Assembly: GCA_934660965.1 (NCBI GenBank)
Contig: CAKUIM010000002.1
Location: 62,001 to 126,000 of the forward strand
Reading direction: 5' to 3'
From: an uncultured Oscillospiraceae bacterium
GTDB taxonomy: Bacteria > Bacillota > Clostridia > Oscillospirales > Oscillospiraceae
DNA: 64,000 nucleotides
The notes beneath the pieces are model-generated. The model was given only the letters and a program-made list of their open reading frames with translations, did no database searches and was not told the origin of the DNA. Below, in pieces: positions 32,741 through 40,574 of the stretch. The first letter of the stretch is position 1; every line of letters starts with the position of its first letter. Made by a program: the position numbers and the translations under genes.

Positions 32741-32788
32741 GGGGCGGGCGGCAGGCCGAATTTCCGGCGTTATTTTGCCCAAAGGGCA

Positions 32789-32817
32789 TTGAAAAGGCGC
32801 CCCGCCTCGGGTACAAT
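32789..32817 (+). promoter_or_regulatory. promoter of the transketolase pair
   Basis: TTGAAA, 17-base spacer, TACAAT, about 50 bases before the first start codon. Confidence 0.75.
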
Positions 32818-32867
32818 AGAAGGTAATGAGCGGGAGGGCCGCCTCCCCAAGAAAGGATTGTTGCTTC

Positions 32868-33818
32868 ATGGACACCAAACAGTTGGCTCTCACCGCCGCC
32901 AAGGCGCGCCTGCTGGGTCTGGAGATGGTGTACTCCGCTGCCTCCGGCCACCTGGGCGGCTCCTACTCCGCCGCCGACATCCTCACCGTTCTCTATCAGA
33001 ACGTGCTGCGGATCAACCCCGCCCAGCCCCACCTGCCTGACCGGGACCGCTTTGTGCTCTCCAAGGGCCACTGCACCCCCGCCCTCTACCCCACCCTGGC
33101 GCTGCGGGGGTACTTCCCCACCGCCGAGCTCAGGCTCTTCCGCTCCATCGACGGCCATATGTCCGGCCACGCGGAGATGCACCACGTCCCGGGCGTTGAC
33201 ATGTCCACCGGCAGCCTGGGCCAGGGCCTTTCCGCCGCGGTGGGCATGGCCCTTGCCGGCAAGGCCGACGGCCGCAGCTACCGGGTGTACGCCCTCATGG
33301 GCGACGGCGAGCTGGAGGAGGGCCAGATCTGGGAGGCCGCTATGGCCGCCGCCAAATTTAAGCTCGACAACCTGTGCGCTGTGGTGGACGTCAACGGCCT
33401 TCAGATCGACGGCGCCACCGCCGATGTGATGCCCTCCGAGCCCCTGGACAAGAAGTGGGCCGCCTTCGGCTGGAACGTCATCGCCTGCGACGGCCACGAC
33501 TATGCCGCCATTGAGCGCGCCTTCGCCAAGGCCGCCGCCGTCAAGGGGCAGCCCTCCGTCATTCTGGCCCGCACGGTCAAGGGCAAGGGCGTGTCCTTCA
33601 TGGAAAATAACGCCGGCTGGCACGGCAAGGCCCCCAATGAGGAGCAGTATCACAAGGCCCACGACGAACTGGGCCGCCGGATCATGGACCTGGCCTGGCA
33701 GGCGGGCTTCACCACCAGCGAGGCCATCACCGCGCAGCTCAACGAGGCCGAGCTTATCAGCCGTTCCATCGTCACCGTGGCCCAGGGCGGAGCCCACACT
33801 GTAAAGGAGGGGAACTGA
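32868..33818 (+). CDS. transketolase, N-terminal subunit
   Basis: 316 residues, thiamine-diphosphate half of a split transketolase. GHLGGSYSAADIL, SKGHC, STGSLGQGLSAAVGMA and the TPP/Mg motif GDGELEEGQIWEAAM...VVDVN are all present. ATG 32868 follows AAGAAAGG. The C-terminal subunit begins just 1 base after its stop, so the two are made together. It exchanges two-carbon ketol units in the non-oxidative pentose phosphate route. Confidence 0.95.
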   Translation: MDTKQLALTAAKARLLGLEMVYSAASGHLGGSYSAADILTVLYQNVLRINPAQPHLPDRDRFVLSKGHCTPALYPTLALRGYFPTAELRLFRSIDGHMSGHAEMHHVPGVDMSTGSLGQGLSAAVGMALAGKADGRSYRVYALMGDGELEEGQIWEAAMAAAKFKLDNLCAVVDVNGLQIDGATADVMPSEPLDKKWAAFGWNVIACDGHDYAAIERAFAKAAAVKGQPSVILARTVKGKGVSFMENNAGWHGKAPNEEQYHKAHDELGRRIMDLAWQAGFTTSEAITAQLNEAELISRSIVTVAQGGAHTVKEGN

Positions 33819-33819
33819 C

Positions 33820-34767
33820 ATGGCAGAGAATATCGCCACCCGCGCCGCCTACGGCGAGGCCCTTGCCGCCCTGGCGGACGAGTATCCCGAGCTTGTGGTG
33901 CTCGACGCCGACCTGTCCGGCTCCACCATGAGCAAAAAGTTTGCCGACGTCTGCCCCGAGCGGTTCTTCAACATCGGCATTGCCGAGGCAAACATGGCCG
34001 GCATCGCCGCCGGCCTTGCCGCCTGCGGCAAAAAGCCCTTCATCAACTCCTTCGCCATGTTCTCCGCCGGCCGGGCCTGGGAACAGGTGCGCAATTCCAT
34101 CGCCTACCCCCGGCTGAACGTGAAGGTCATCGGCTCCCACGGCGGCCTGTCCGTGGGCGAGGACGGCGCCACCCACCAGTGCATCGAGGACTACGCCATC
34201 ATGCGCGCTATCCCCGGCATGCTGGTGCTCTCCCCCTGCGACGGCCCGGAGATGCGCGCCGCTGTGAAGGCGCTGCTGGAGTACGAAGGCCCCGCCTATA
34301 TGCGCCTGGGCCGCCTGGCGGTGGACTCCGTCACCGACGAGACGCCGGGCTACCGGTTTGAGCTGGGCCGGGGCGCCCAGCTGCGGGATGGCAGCGACGT
34401 CACCGTTATCGCCGCCGGCATGATGGTGCAGGAGGCCGTGAAGGCCGCCGACACCCTCAAGGCCGAGGGCGTCTCCGTGCGGGTAATCGACATGCACACC
34501 ATCAAGCCCCTGGACGAGGAGATCGTCATCCGCGCCGCCCGGGAGACCGGCGCCATCGTCACCAGCGAAGAGGCCAACATTCTCGGCGGCCTGGGCTCCG
34601 CGGTGTGCGAGTGCGTGGCGGAGCACTGCCCCGTGCCGGTGGTGCGCCACGGCGTGCGCGACGAGTTCGGCCGCTCCGGCGCCGCCAAGAAGGTGCTCGC
34701 CGCCTACGGCCTGACTGCCGACGGCATCATCGCCGCCGTGCGTGAGGCCCTTTCCAAGAAACATTGA
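33820..34767 (+). CDS. transketolase, C-terminal subunit
   Basis: 315 residues: pyrimidine-binding domain (FFNIGIAEANMAGIAAGLAACGKKPF, with the catalytic glutamate in GIAEANM), GSHGGLSVGEDGATHQ, then the transketolase C-terminal domain (VIAAGMMVQEAVKAADTL, VRVIDMHTIKPLDE). AAAGGAGG precedes ATG. Partner of the preceding gene; split transketolases are common in Clostridia. Confidence 0.95.
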   Translation: MAENIATRAAYGEALAALADEYPELVVLDADLSGSTMSKKFADVCPERFFNIGIAEANMAGIAAGLAACGKKPFINSFAMFSAGRAWEQVRNSIAYPRLNVKVIGSHGGLSVGEDGATHQCIEDYAIMRAIPGMLVLSPCDGPEMRAAVKALLEYEGPAYMRLGRLAVDSVTDETPGYRFELGRGAQLRDGSDVTVIAAGMMVQEAVKAADTLKAEGVSVRVIDMHTIKPLDEEIVIRAARETGAIVTSEEANILGGLGSAVCECVAEHCPVPVVRHGVRDEFGRSGAAKKVLAAYGLTADGIIAAVREALSKKH

Positions 34768-34774
34768 TCTCTCT

Positions 34775-34804
34775 CCGCGGGGAGGCGATGGCGCCTCCCC
34801 GCGG
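34775..34804 (+). terminator. hairpin after the transketolase pair
   Basis: Perfect 13-base-pair stem CCGCGGGGAGGCG/CGCCTCCCCGCGG with a 4-base loop, but followed by AAAAAA rather than T. Weak as an intrinsic terminator. Confidence 0.4.
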
Positions 34805-34834
34805 AAAAAAGAGCGGGAAAACACGAAAACACGC

Positions 34835-34863
34835 TTGACAAACTCCGGCCAATCAGGTATACT
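34835..34863 (+). promoter_or_regulatory. tRNA promoter
   Basis: TTGACA, 17-base spacer, TATACT, 16 bases before the first tRNA. Confidence 0.85.
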
Positions 34864-34878
34864 AACCCTTGCCTTTAT

Positions 34879-34955
34879 GGCGGCGTAGCTCAGTTGGCTA
34901 GAGCACTCGGTTCATACCCGAGTTGTCACCGGTTCGAATCCAGTCGCCGCTACCA
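34879..34955 (+). tRNA. tRNA-Met (anticodon CAT), elongator type
   Basis: 77 bases with encoded CCA. Acceptor GGCGGCG/CGCCGCT, anticodon stem CTCGG/CCGAG with loop TTCATAC. The 1-72 pair is G-T, not the mismatched C-A of initiators, so this is the elongator. The T-stem ACCGG/CCAGT contains one C-A mismatch. Confidence 0.93.
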
Positions 34956-35018
34956 TCCCGAAGGAGCGGCGGCGTGCCGCCCCTTCGGGCCACAAAGTCC
35001 GCCCACCTTGGGCAATCA

Positions 35019-35093
35019 GGCCCGTTGGTCAAGCGGTTAAGACACCGCCCTTTCACGGCGGTAACACGGGTTCGAGTCCCGTACGGGTCACCA
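35019..35093 (+). tRNA. tRNA-Glu (anticodon TTC)
   Basis: 75 bases with encoded CCA. Acceptor GGCCCGT/ACGGGTC, anticodon stem CCGCC/GGCGG with loop CTTTCAC, T-stem CGGG/CCCG. Confidence 0.95.
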
Positions 35094-35097
35094 ATAT

Positions 35098-35173
35098 GGA
35101 GGCTTAGCTCAGCCGGTAGAGCGCTTGCTTCACACGCAAGAGGTCACAGATTCGAGTTCTGTAGTCTCCACCA
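35098..35173 (+). tRNA. tRNA-Val (anticodon CAC)
   Basis: 76 bases with encoded CCA. Acceptor GGAGGCT/AGTCTCC, anticodon stem CTTGC/GCAAG with loop TTCACAC, T-stem ACAGA/TCTGT. Only 4 bases after the Glu tRNA. Confidence 0.95.
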
Positions 35174-35206
35174 AAAGCAGCACCGCGAAGCGGTGCTGCT
35201 TTTTAT
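35173..35206 (+). terminator. terminator of the tRNA cluster
   Basis: Fourteen-base-pair stem AAAAGCAGCACCGC/GCGGTGCTGCTTTT with GAA loop, then TTATTT. Confidence 0.88.
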
Positions 35207-35220
35207 TTGCGTCCAACCGC

Positions 35221-35249
35221 TTTACACGCCTGCCAAAAGCCGCTATACT
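35221..35249 (+). promoter_or_regulatory. promoter of the EFR1 gene
   Basis: TTTACA, 17-base spacer, TATACT, about 33 bases before the start codon. Confidence 0.75.
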
Positions 35250-35281
35250 TATCTTAAAGGCAAAACAGGAGGTGCACGCCG

Positions 35282-36100
35282 ATGGAACTCAAGCAGATCT
35301 ATGCCCTGTCCTTCAGCCCCGTTGGCAGTACCCGCGCCGCCGTATGCACGGCGGCAGAGCATCTCTCCCAGGTTCTGGGCCTTCCCTGGTCAGAGCGGCC
35401 CTTCACTCTGCCGGAAGATCGGAACACCGCGCAGTGTTTTACCTCCCGCGACCTGGTCCTTGTCGGCTCGCCCACCTACGCCGGAGGGCTGCCCAACAAA
35501 ATCCTGCCGGACTTTCGCAGCAGGCTGCGGGGCGCCGGTACCCCGGCAGTGGCCCTTGTCACCTTCGGAAACCGCGCTTTTGACAATTCTCTCGCGCAGC
35601 TCGGCGCCGTTCTTTCCCAAAACGGCTTTCTCCCTGTGGCGGGCGCAGCGCTTGTCTGCCGCCATGTTTTTTCCGGGACTCTGGCTGCCGGGCGGCCCGA
35701 TGAGCAGGACCGGCAGCAGCTGCTGCGCTTTCTGGACGCCGCGGCAAAAAAGCTCCGGGCCGGCGGCCCGCTCCAGCCCCCCGCCTTTCCCGGCAGCGCC
35801 GACGCCCCTTACTACGTCCCGCTTGGGCTTGACGGTGCGCCCGCCCGCTTTCTCAAGGCCGTCCCCGTCACCGACCCGGCGGCGTGCCTGGGCTGCGGCC
35901 TGTGCGCCCGGCACTGTCCCATGTCCGCCATCGACCCCGCCGACCCCGCCCGCATTACCGGCACCTGCATCAAATGCCACAGCTGCGTGCGCCGCTGCCC
36001 TGCCGGAGCCAAGGGCTTTGACGACCCCGCCTTTCTCTCTCATGCGGCTATGCTGGAGCAAACCTATTCCCGCCCGGCCGCAAACGCATTTTTCCTGTGA
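35282..36100 (+). CDS. EFR1-type flavodoxin/ferredoxin protein
   Basis: 272 residues. Residues 1-165 form a flavodoxin-like domain with FMN-binding loop SFSPVGSTRAA and VGSPTYAGGLPNKI. The C-terminus has two [4Fe-4S] motifs, CLGCGLCARHCP and CIKCHSCVRRCP. Such proteins pass electrons between ferredoxin-type donors and an unknown partner. ATG follows AGGAGG. It precedes thioredoxin and thioredoxin reductase genes on the same strand, 116 bases away, so it may supply or share electrons with that system; this is inference. Confidence 0.88.
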   Translation: MELKQIYALSFSPVGSTRAAVCTAAEHLSQVLGLPWSERPFTLPEDRNTAQCFTSRDLVLVGSPTYAGGLPNKILPDFRSRLRGAGTPAVALVTFGNRAFDNSLAQLGAVLSQNGFLPVAGAALVCRHVFSGTLAAGRPDEQDRQQLLRFLDAAAKKLRAGGPLQPPAFPGSADAPYYVPLGLDGAPARFLKAVPVTDPAACLGCGLCARHCPMSAIDPADPARITGTCIKCHSCVRRCPAGAKGFDDPAFLSHAAMLEQTYSRPAANAFFL

Positions 36101-36216
36101 CCGGCCGGCCGCGGCTAAAGCGCCGCCCCCCGGCGCACACTAAGGCCGAACCCCCGCGCCGGGCTGCAGCCACTGCGCGCCCCGGCCCCGGCGATACAAA
36201 AAGATAAGGAGGATCG

Positions 36217-36525
36217 ATGATGTCTGTTATCACCATTACCAAGGACAATTTTGAGCAAGAGGTCATGGGCAGCGACAAGCCCGTCCTGCTGGACTTCTGG
36301 GCCAGCTGGTGCGGCCCCTGCCGGATCGTCTCCCCCATCGTGGATGAGATCGCCCGGGAGCGCGGCGACATCAAGGTGGGCAAGGTCAACGTGGACGAGC
36401 AGGGCGAGCTTGCCGCCCGCTTCGGCGTGATGAGCATTCCCACCCTGGTGGTCATCCGGGACGGCCGGGTGGTCAACCAGGCGGTGGGCGCCCGGCCCAA
36501 AAATCAGATTCTGGACCTGCTGTAA
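36217..36525 (+). CDS. trxA: thioredoxin
   Basis: 102 residues, active site WCGPC at 31-35 in LLDFWASWCGPCRIVSP, cis-proline loop MSIPTLVV. Two adjacent ATGs (36217, 36220) both fit the AAGGAGG site. Reduced by the reductase encoded 40 bases downstream. Confidence 0.97.
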   Translation: MMSVITITKDNFEQEVMGSDKPVLLDFWASWCGPCRIVSPIVDEIARERGDIKVGKVNVDEQGELAARFGVMSIPTLVVIRDGRVVNQAVGARPKNQILDLL

Positions 36526-36565
36526 GCAAAGCCCCCGCCGCCTTGCAGGCGGGAAAGGAGGCCCT

Positions 36566-37489
36566 ATGAACCACATTTACGACGTGCTCATCCTGGGCGG
36601 AGGCCCCGCCGGCTACACCGCCGCCCTCTACTGCGCCCGCGCCGGTCTGGACACCCTGGTGGTGGAGCAGCTGTGCGCCGGCGGGCAGATGGCCCTCACC
36701 TTCCAGATCGACAACTACCCCGGCTTTGACGAGGGGGTGGACGGCTACACCCTGGGCGAAAGGATGCAGCGGGGCGCCCAGCGCTTCGGCGCGAAAACCG
36801 AGATGGCGGAGGTCTTTTCCGCTGAGCTTGCGGCGCCGGTGAAGGTGCTGCACACCAGCAGCGGCAACTTTTCCGGCCGCAGCGTCATTCTCGCCACCGG
36901 CGCCCGGCCCCGGAAGCTGGGCCTGCCCGGGGAGGACACCTTCCTTGGCCGGGGAGTACACTACTGCGCCTCCTGCGACGGCATGGCCTACCGGGGCAAG
37001 ACCGCGGCGGTGGTGGGAGGCGGCAACTCGGCGGCGGCAGACGCGCTGCTGCTCTCCCGGGTGTGCGAAACGGTGCACCTCATCCACCGGCGGGACACGC
37101 TGCGCGCCGACGCCGCCAGCGCAAAGGCCCTTGCCGCCGCCCCCAATGTGAAGCTGCATCTGGAGTACACCATCGCGGGCATCACCGCCGAGGGCGGCCG
37201 CTTTGCCGGCGTGACGCTCAGGGACGTGCGCAGCGGGGCGCGCCTGGCCCTCCCCTGCGACGGGCTTTTTGTGAGCATCGGCCGGGAGCCGGTGACGGAG
37301 CCTTTCGCCGGCCAGGTGGAGACGGCCCAGGGGGGCTATGTGGCGGCTGACGAGTCCACCCGCACCAGTCTGCCCGGGGTGTTCGCCGCCGGGGACGTGC
37401 GCGCCAAGGCGGTGCGCCAGATCGTCACCGCCGCCGCCGACGGCGCTGTGGCCGCCCACTACGTCTCAGAGTATCTCGCCGGAGTGTGA
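36566..37489 (+). CDS. trxB: thioredoxin-disulfide reductase
   Basis: 307 residues. FAD motif LGGGPAGYTAALYCARAG, redox pair CASC in HYCASCDGMAYRGK, pyridine-nucleotide motif GGGNSAAADALLL and the C-terminal FAD motif GVFAAGDVRAK. CASC in place of the commoner CATC is a mild change. The NADPH-binding basic cluster is HRRD, typical of NADPH enzymes. AAAGGAGG precedes the ATG. Confidence 0.95.
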   Translation: MNHIYDVLILGGGPAGYTAALYCARAGLDTLVVEQLCAGGQMALTFQIDNYPGFDEGVDGYTLGERMQRGAQRFGAKTEMAEVFSAELAAPVKVLHTSSGNFSGRSVILATGARPRKLGLPGEDTFLGRGVHYCASCDGMAYRGKTAAVVGGGNSAAADALLLSRVCETVHLIHRRDTLRADAASAKALAAAPNVKLHLEYTIAGITAEGGRFAGVTLRDVRSGARLALPCDGLFVSIGREPVTEPFAGQVETAQGGYVAADESTRTSLPGVFAAGDVRAKAVRQIVTAAADGAVAAHYVSEYLAGV

Positions 37490-37518
37490 GGCGGCAGACC
37501 GCCGGCCCGAATATGCAG

Positions 37519-37560
37519 AAACCCCCTCGCCCTCCCGAATGGGAGGGCGAGGGGGTTTTT
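37519..37560 (+). terminator. trxB terminator
   Basis: Perfect 18-base-pair stem AAACCCCCTCGCCCTCCC/GGGAGGGCGAGGGGGTTT, 4-base loop, then TT. Confidence 0.9.
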
Positions 37561-37618
37561 CATCCTGTCGGGAGGGCGGCGGCCGCAGATTGCGCGTCTC
37601 GCCTCCAAAAAAGCCTAT

Positions 37619-39040
37619 TTAAAACGCTACTTTCTCGTCCAGCCAAGCCTTGAGCTCGGAAATGGGCACTCTGACCTGCTCCATGGTGTCGCGGTCGCGG
37701 ATGGTGACGGCGTGGTCGGCCTCCTCCGTGTCGCTGCCCACGGTCTGGAAGTCCACGGTGATGCAGTAGGGGGTGCCCACCTCGTCCTGGCGGCGGTAGC
37801 GCTTGCCGATGGAGCCGGCGTCGTCATAGTCCACCATGAAGTATTTGGACAGCTCCGCCTGAATCTCCCGGCCCTTGTCGGCGAGCTTCTTCGAGAGGGG
37901 CAGCACCGCCGCCTTGAAGGGGGCCAGGGCCGGGTGGAGGCGCAGGACGGTGCGCACGTCGTTCTTCGCCTCGTCCACCACCTCCTCGTCGTAGGCGTCG
38001 CACAGCACGGCCAGCACAGAGCGCTCTACGCCCAGGGACGGCTCGATGACGTAGGGGATATAGTGCTCGTTGCGCTCCTGGTCGAAGTAGGTCAGGTCCT
38101 TGCCGGAGGTGGTCTGGTGCTGGTTGAGGTCGTAATCGGTGCGGTCGGCCACGCCCCACAGCTCGCCCCAGCCGAAGGGGAAGAGGAACTCGAAGTCGGT
38201 GGTGGCCTTGGAGTAGAAGCACAGCTCCTCCGGGTCATGGTCGCGCAGGCGCAGGTTCTCGTCCTTCAGGCCGATGGACAGCAGCCACTGGTGGCAGAAA
38301 TTGCGCCAGTACTGGAACCACTCCAGGTCGGTGCCCGGCTGGCAGAAGAACTCCAGCTCCATCTGCTCGAACTCCCGCACGCGGAAGATGAAGTTGCCCG
38401 GGGTAATCTCGTTGCGGAAGCTCTTGCCGATCTGGCCGATGCCGAAGGGCAGCTTGCGCCGGGTGGTGCGCTGAACGTTGACGAAGTTGGTGAAGATGCC
38501 CTGGGCGGTCTCGGGGCGGAGATAAACAGTGTTCTTCGCGTCCTCGGTGACGCCCTGGAAGGTCTTGAACATGAGGTTGAACTGGCGGATGTCGGTGAAG
38601 TTGTGCTTGCCGCAGGTGGGGCAGGGGATCTCGTGCTCGTCCACAAAGGCCTTCATCTCCTGCTGGGAGAAGGCGTCGATGGGCTTGGGCAGCGTGTAGC
38701 CGGTCTGGGCGCACCAGTCCTCGATGACCTTATCGGCGCGGAAGCGCTCGTGGCACTCCCGGCAGTCCATCAGCGGGTCGGAGAAGCCGGCCAGATGGCC
38801 GGAGGCCACCCAGGTCTGGGGGTTCATGAGGATGGCGGCATCCAGCCCCACGTTGTAGGGGTTCTCCTGGACGAACTTCTTCCACCAGGCGCGCTTGACA
38901 TTGTTCTTGAGCTCCACGCCCAGGGGGCCGTAGTCCCAGGTATTGGCAAGGCCGCCGTAGATCTCGCTGCCGGCGAAGATAAAGCCCCGGCCCTTGCAGA
39001 GGTTGACGATCTTGTCCATGGTCTTTTCCGTGTTTTTCAT
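37619..39040 (-). CDS. glyS: glycyl-tRNA synthetase (single-chain type)
   Basis: 473 residues, class II alpha-2 GlyRS. N-terminus MDKIVNLCKGRGFIFAGSEIYGG, a zinc-type insertion with CRECHERF and CPTCGKHNF, LRPETAQGIF for motif 2 region, FRNEITPGNFIFRVREFEQME, motif 3 region SLGVERSVLAVL, and an anticodon-binding domain (LAPFKAAVLPLSKK). GAAGGAG precedes the ATG. It lies 37 bases after an acyltransferase gene with no terminator between them, and a glycine T-box lies ahead of that gene. Confidence 0.97.
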   Translation of the reverse strand: MKNTEKTMDKIVNLCKGRGFIFAGSEIYGGLANTWDYGPLGVELKNNVKRAWWKKFVQENPYNVGLDAAILMNPQTWVASGHLAGFSDPLMDCRECHERFRADKVIEDWCAQTGYTLPKPIDAFSQQEMKAFVDEHEIPCPTCGKHNFTDIRQFNLMFKTFQGVTEDAKNTVYLRPETAQGIFTNFVNVQRTTRRKLPFGIGQIGKSFRNEITPGNFIFRVREFEQMELEFFCQPGTDLEWFQYWRNFCHQWLLSIGLKDENLRLRDHDPEELCFYSKATTDFEFLFPFGWGELWGVADRTDYDLNQHQTTSGKDLTYFDQERNEHYIPYVIEPSLGVERSVLAVLCDAYDEEVVDEAKNDVRTVLRLHPALAPFKAAVLPLSKKLADKGREIQAELSKYFMVDYDDAGSIGKRYRRQDEVGTPYCITVDFQTVGSDTEEADHAVTIRDRDTMEQVRVPISELKAWLDEKVAF

Positions 39041-39077
39041 ACGAACACTCCTTCAAAAGAAATGGTTTTCCCTGTTT

Positions 39078-40112
39078 TTATATGAGATATCGGTTTGCGA
39101 TGGGGATACGGCACAAAACGGCATACACAAGGCCGCCCAGCAGCAGGATGAGGGCCGTGACCGCCGGGATGAGCAGCGCCGGGATGGCCTGGGCCGTAAT
39201 GCCGGCGTCCCGCAGGGCATAAAGGAAAAATACATGCACCAGATAGACGCAGAAGGACGCCTTTGCCCCGCGTGCCAGCGCCCGCCGCAGCCGCGGCTTC
39301 CACCCCGCGCCCCGCAGCGCCAGCAGCCCGAACAGCCCCGCCGCCATGAGCATGGGGCCAGGGGACCAGCCCTGCCAGAAAATTTCGGACAGCGCCCCGG
39401 CGCGGATGCTGGCCGCCGCCCCGCCGCCCAGGGTAAGCCCCAGGCCCAGCGCAAAGGCAAGCGCGAAATACCGCCGGGGAATCTCTCCGCCGTACTCTAA
39501 GAGATACCAGCCCAGCACCCCGCAGCCGATGGAGGCCCACCCCGCCGGCAGCAGCCACCAGGCGGTGACCACCCCCGCCAGAGAGAAGGGCCAGAAATAG
39601 CGCAGCAGCGGGAACAGCACGCCGCACACCGCCCACACCGCCAGGGCATATTCCGCCTCCCGCCGGGATGCGGCGCGGACAAAGGCGCGGGTTACGGGCA
39701 GACACACATATACCAGCAGCAGGATGTGCAGAAAATAGAGGTGAAACTCATGGTGGAAGAGCAGCGTGTGCTTCACAGCCTCCCAAAGCCCCCGGGGAGT
39801 GAGGCCGCCGTCCTGAATCAGGGCGTACACCCGGTAAAAAAAGGCCCAGAACAGCAGCGCAAGCAAAATCCGCAGGATATTGTGCCCATATAGCCGCCGC
39901 AGCGGGATGTCCCGCCGGAGCATCAGCGCCCCGCTGCACAGGAAGAACAAAGGCACCGCGGCGCGCACAAGGCTCCCCCACACAAAGGCGCTCCACCAGG
40001 CCGCCCCCTCCGGCGCGAGCGCAAGGCACGGGGCCGTCACATGGATCGTTACCACCATAGCGATGGCAAGGCACCGCAGGGCGTCCAGCCCCGCGCTGCG
40101 CTCTTCCGGCAT
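39078..40112 (-). CDS. acyltransferase-3 family membrane protein
   Basis: 344 residues, about ten membrane helices. Start 40112 (MPEERSAGLDALRCLAIAMVV) is chosen over an ATG 6 codons earlier because GGGGGAG lies just upstream. The family catalytic histidine is in VVTIHVTAP. It resembles the acyltransferase-3 group that O-acetylates surface sugars, peptidoglycan or lipids, but lacks the fused SGNH domain of OatA. It is the first gene after the glycine T-box and is followed by glyS, so its expression should rise when tRNA-Gly is uncharged. Confidence 0.88.
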   Translation of the reverse strand: MPEERSAGLDALRCLAIAMVVTIHVTAPCLALAPEGAAWWSAFVWGSLVRAAVPLFFLCSGALMLRRDIPLRRLYGHNILRILLALLFWAFFYRVYALIQDGGLTPRGLWEAVKHTLLFHHEFHLYFLHILLLVYVCLPVTRAFVRAASRREAEYALAVWAVCGVLFPLLRYFWPFSLAGVVTAWWLLPAGWASIGCGVLGWYLLEYGGEIPRRYFALAFALGLGLTLGGGAAASIRAGALSEIFWQGWSPGPMLMAAGLFGLLALRGAGWKPRLRRALARGAKASFCVYLVHVFFLYALRDAGITAQAIPALLIPAVTALILLLGGLVYAVLCRIPIANRYLI

Positions 40113-40133
40113 ATCCGCACACTCCCCCATACA

Positions 40134-40372
40134 ATAAAAAACGCCCCGAGCCGCATACTGGCTCAGGGCGAATCAAACGATCCGCGGTCCCACCTGACTT
40201 CGGGCACTGCCCGCACTCTGCTCCGATAACGGCGGAGGGCCGGCAGCCCATTTCCGGGCCGCTGCTCCAAGGGGCCTTCCCGCCTGCCGCGGCCGGAGCT
40301 TGCACCGTCCGCTCCGTCTCTGCATGTCCGCCGACAAGGGTACTTGTCCTTTTCCCTGCATTTACTTTCGTT
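40134..40372 (-). ncRNA. T-box leader, glycine-specific
   Basis: On the minus strand: stem I with the distal segment GGACGGTGCAAGCTCCGGC, a specifier region GGGAAGGCCCCTTGGAGC whose codon GGC (40274-40276) fits Gly, the T-box core TGGGACCGCG (40083-style motif at 40183-40192), and an 11-base-pair terminator hairpin (40142-40152 with 40160-40170) followed by a T-run. The order and spacing parallel the B. subtilis glyQS T-box. Uncharged tRNA-Gly should favour read-through. Confidence 0.9.
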
Positions 40373-40401
40373 ACTCTACCATGTTTCCCCTCGGTTGTCA
40401 A
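40373..40401 (-). promoter_or_regulatory. promoter of the T-box transcript
   Basis: Minus strand TTGACA, 17-base spacer, TAGAGT, directly ahead of the T-box. Confidence 0.75.
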
Positions 40402-40516
40402 GCGCGCCCGCATGCCGCCCCCAAGCGCTTCAAAATGCTGCTCACCGTGATTTTCTAAGGACTTTCCCCGCCCGGCGGGGTAAACAAAGATTCACAAAAG
40501 ATTCACACCCGGCACA

Positions 40517-40546
40517 TTGACGGCCACCCCCTCCCTGGAGTATGAT
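40517..40546 (+). promoter_or_regulatory. promoter of the alpha/beta hydrolase gene
   Basis: TTGACG, 18-base spacer, TATGAT, 28 bases before the start codon. Confidence 0.65.
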
Positions 40547-40574
40547 AAGAAAAAACCTTGGGAGGCCGTTTGGC

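Noticed and set aside
34879..34955. Initiator tRNA-Met
   Set aside because: The first pair is G-T rather than an unpaired C-A, and the anticodon stem lacks the three G-C pairs of initiators.
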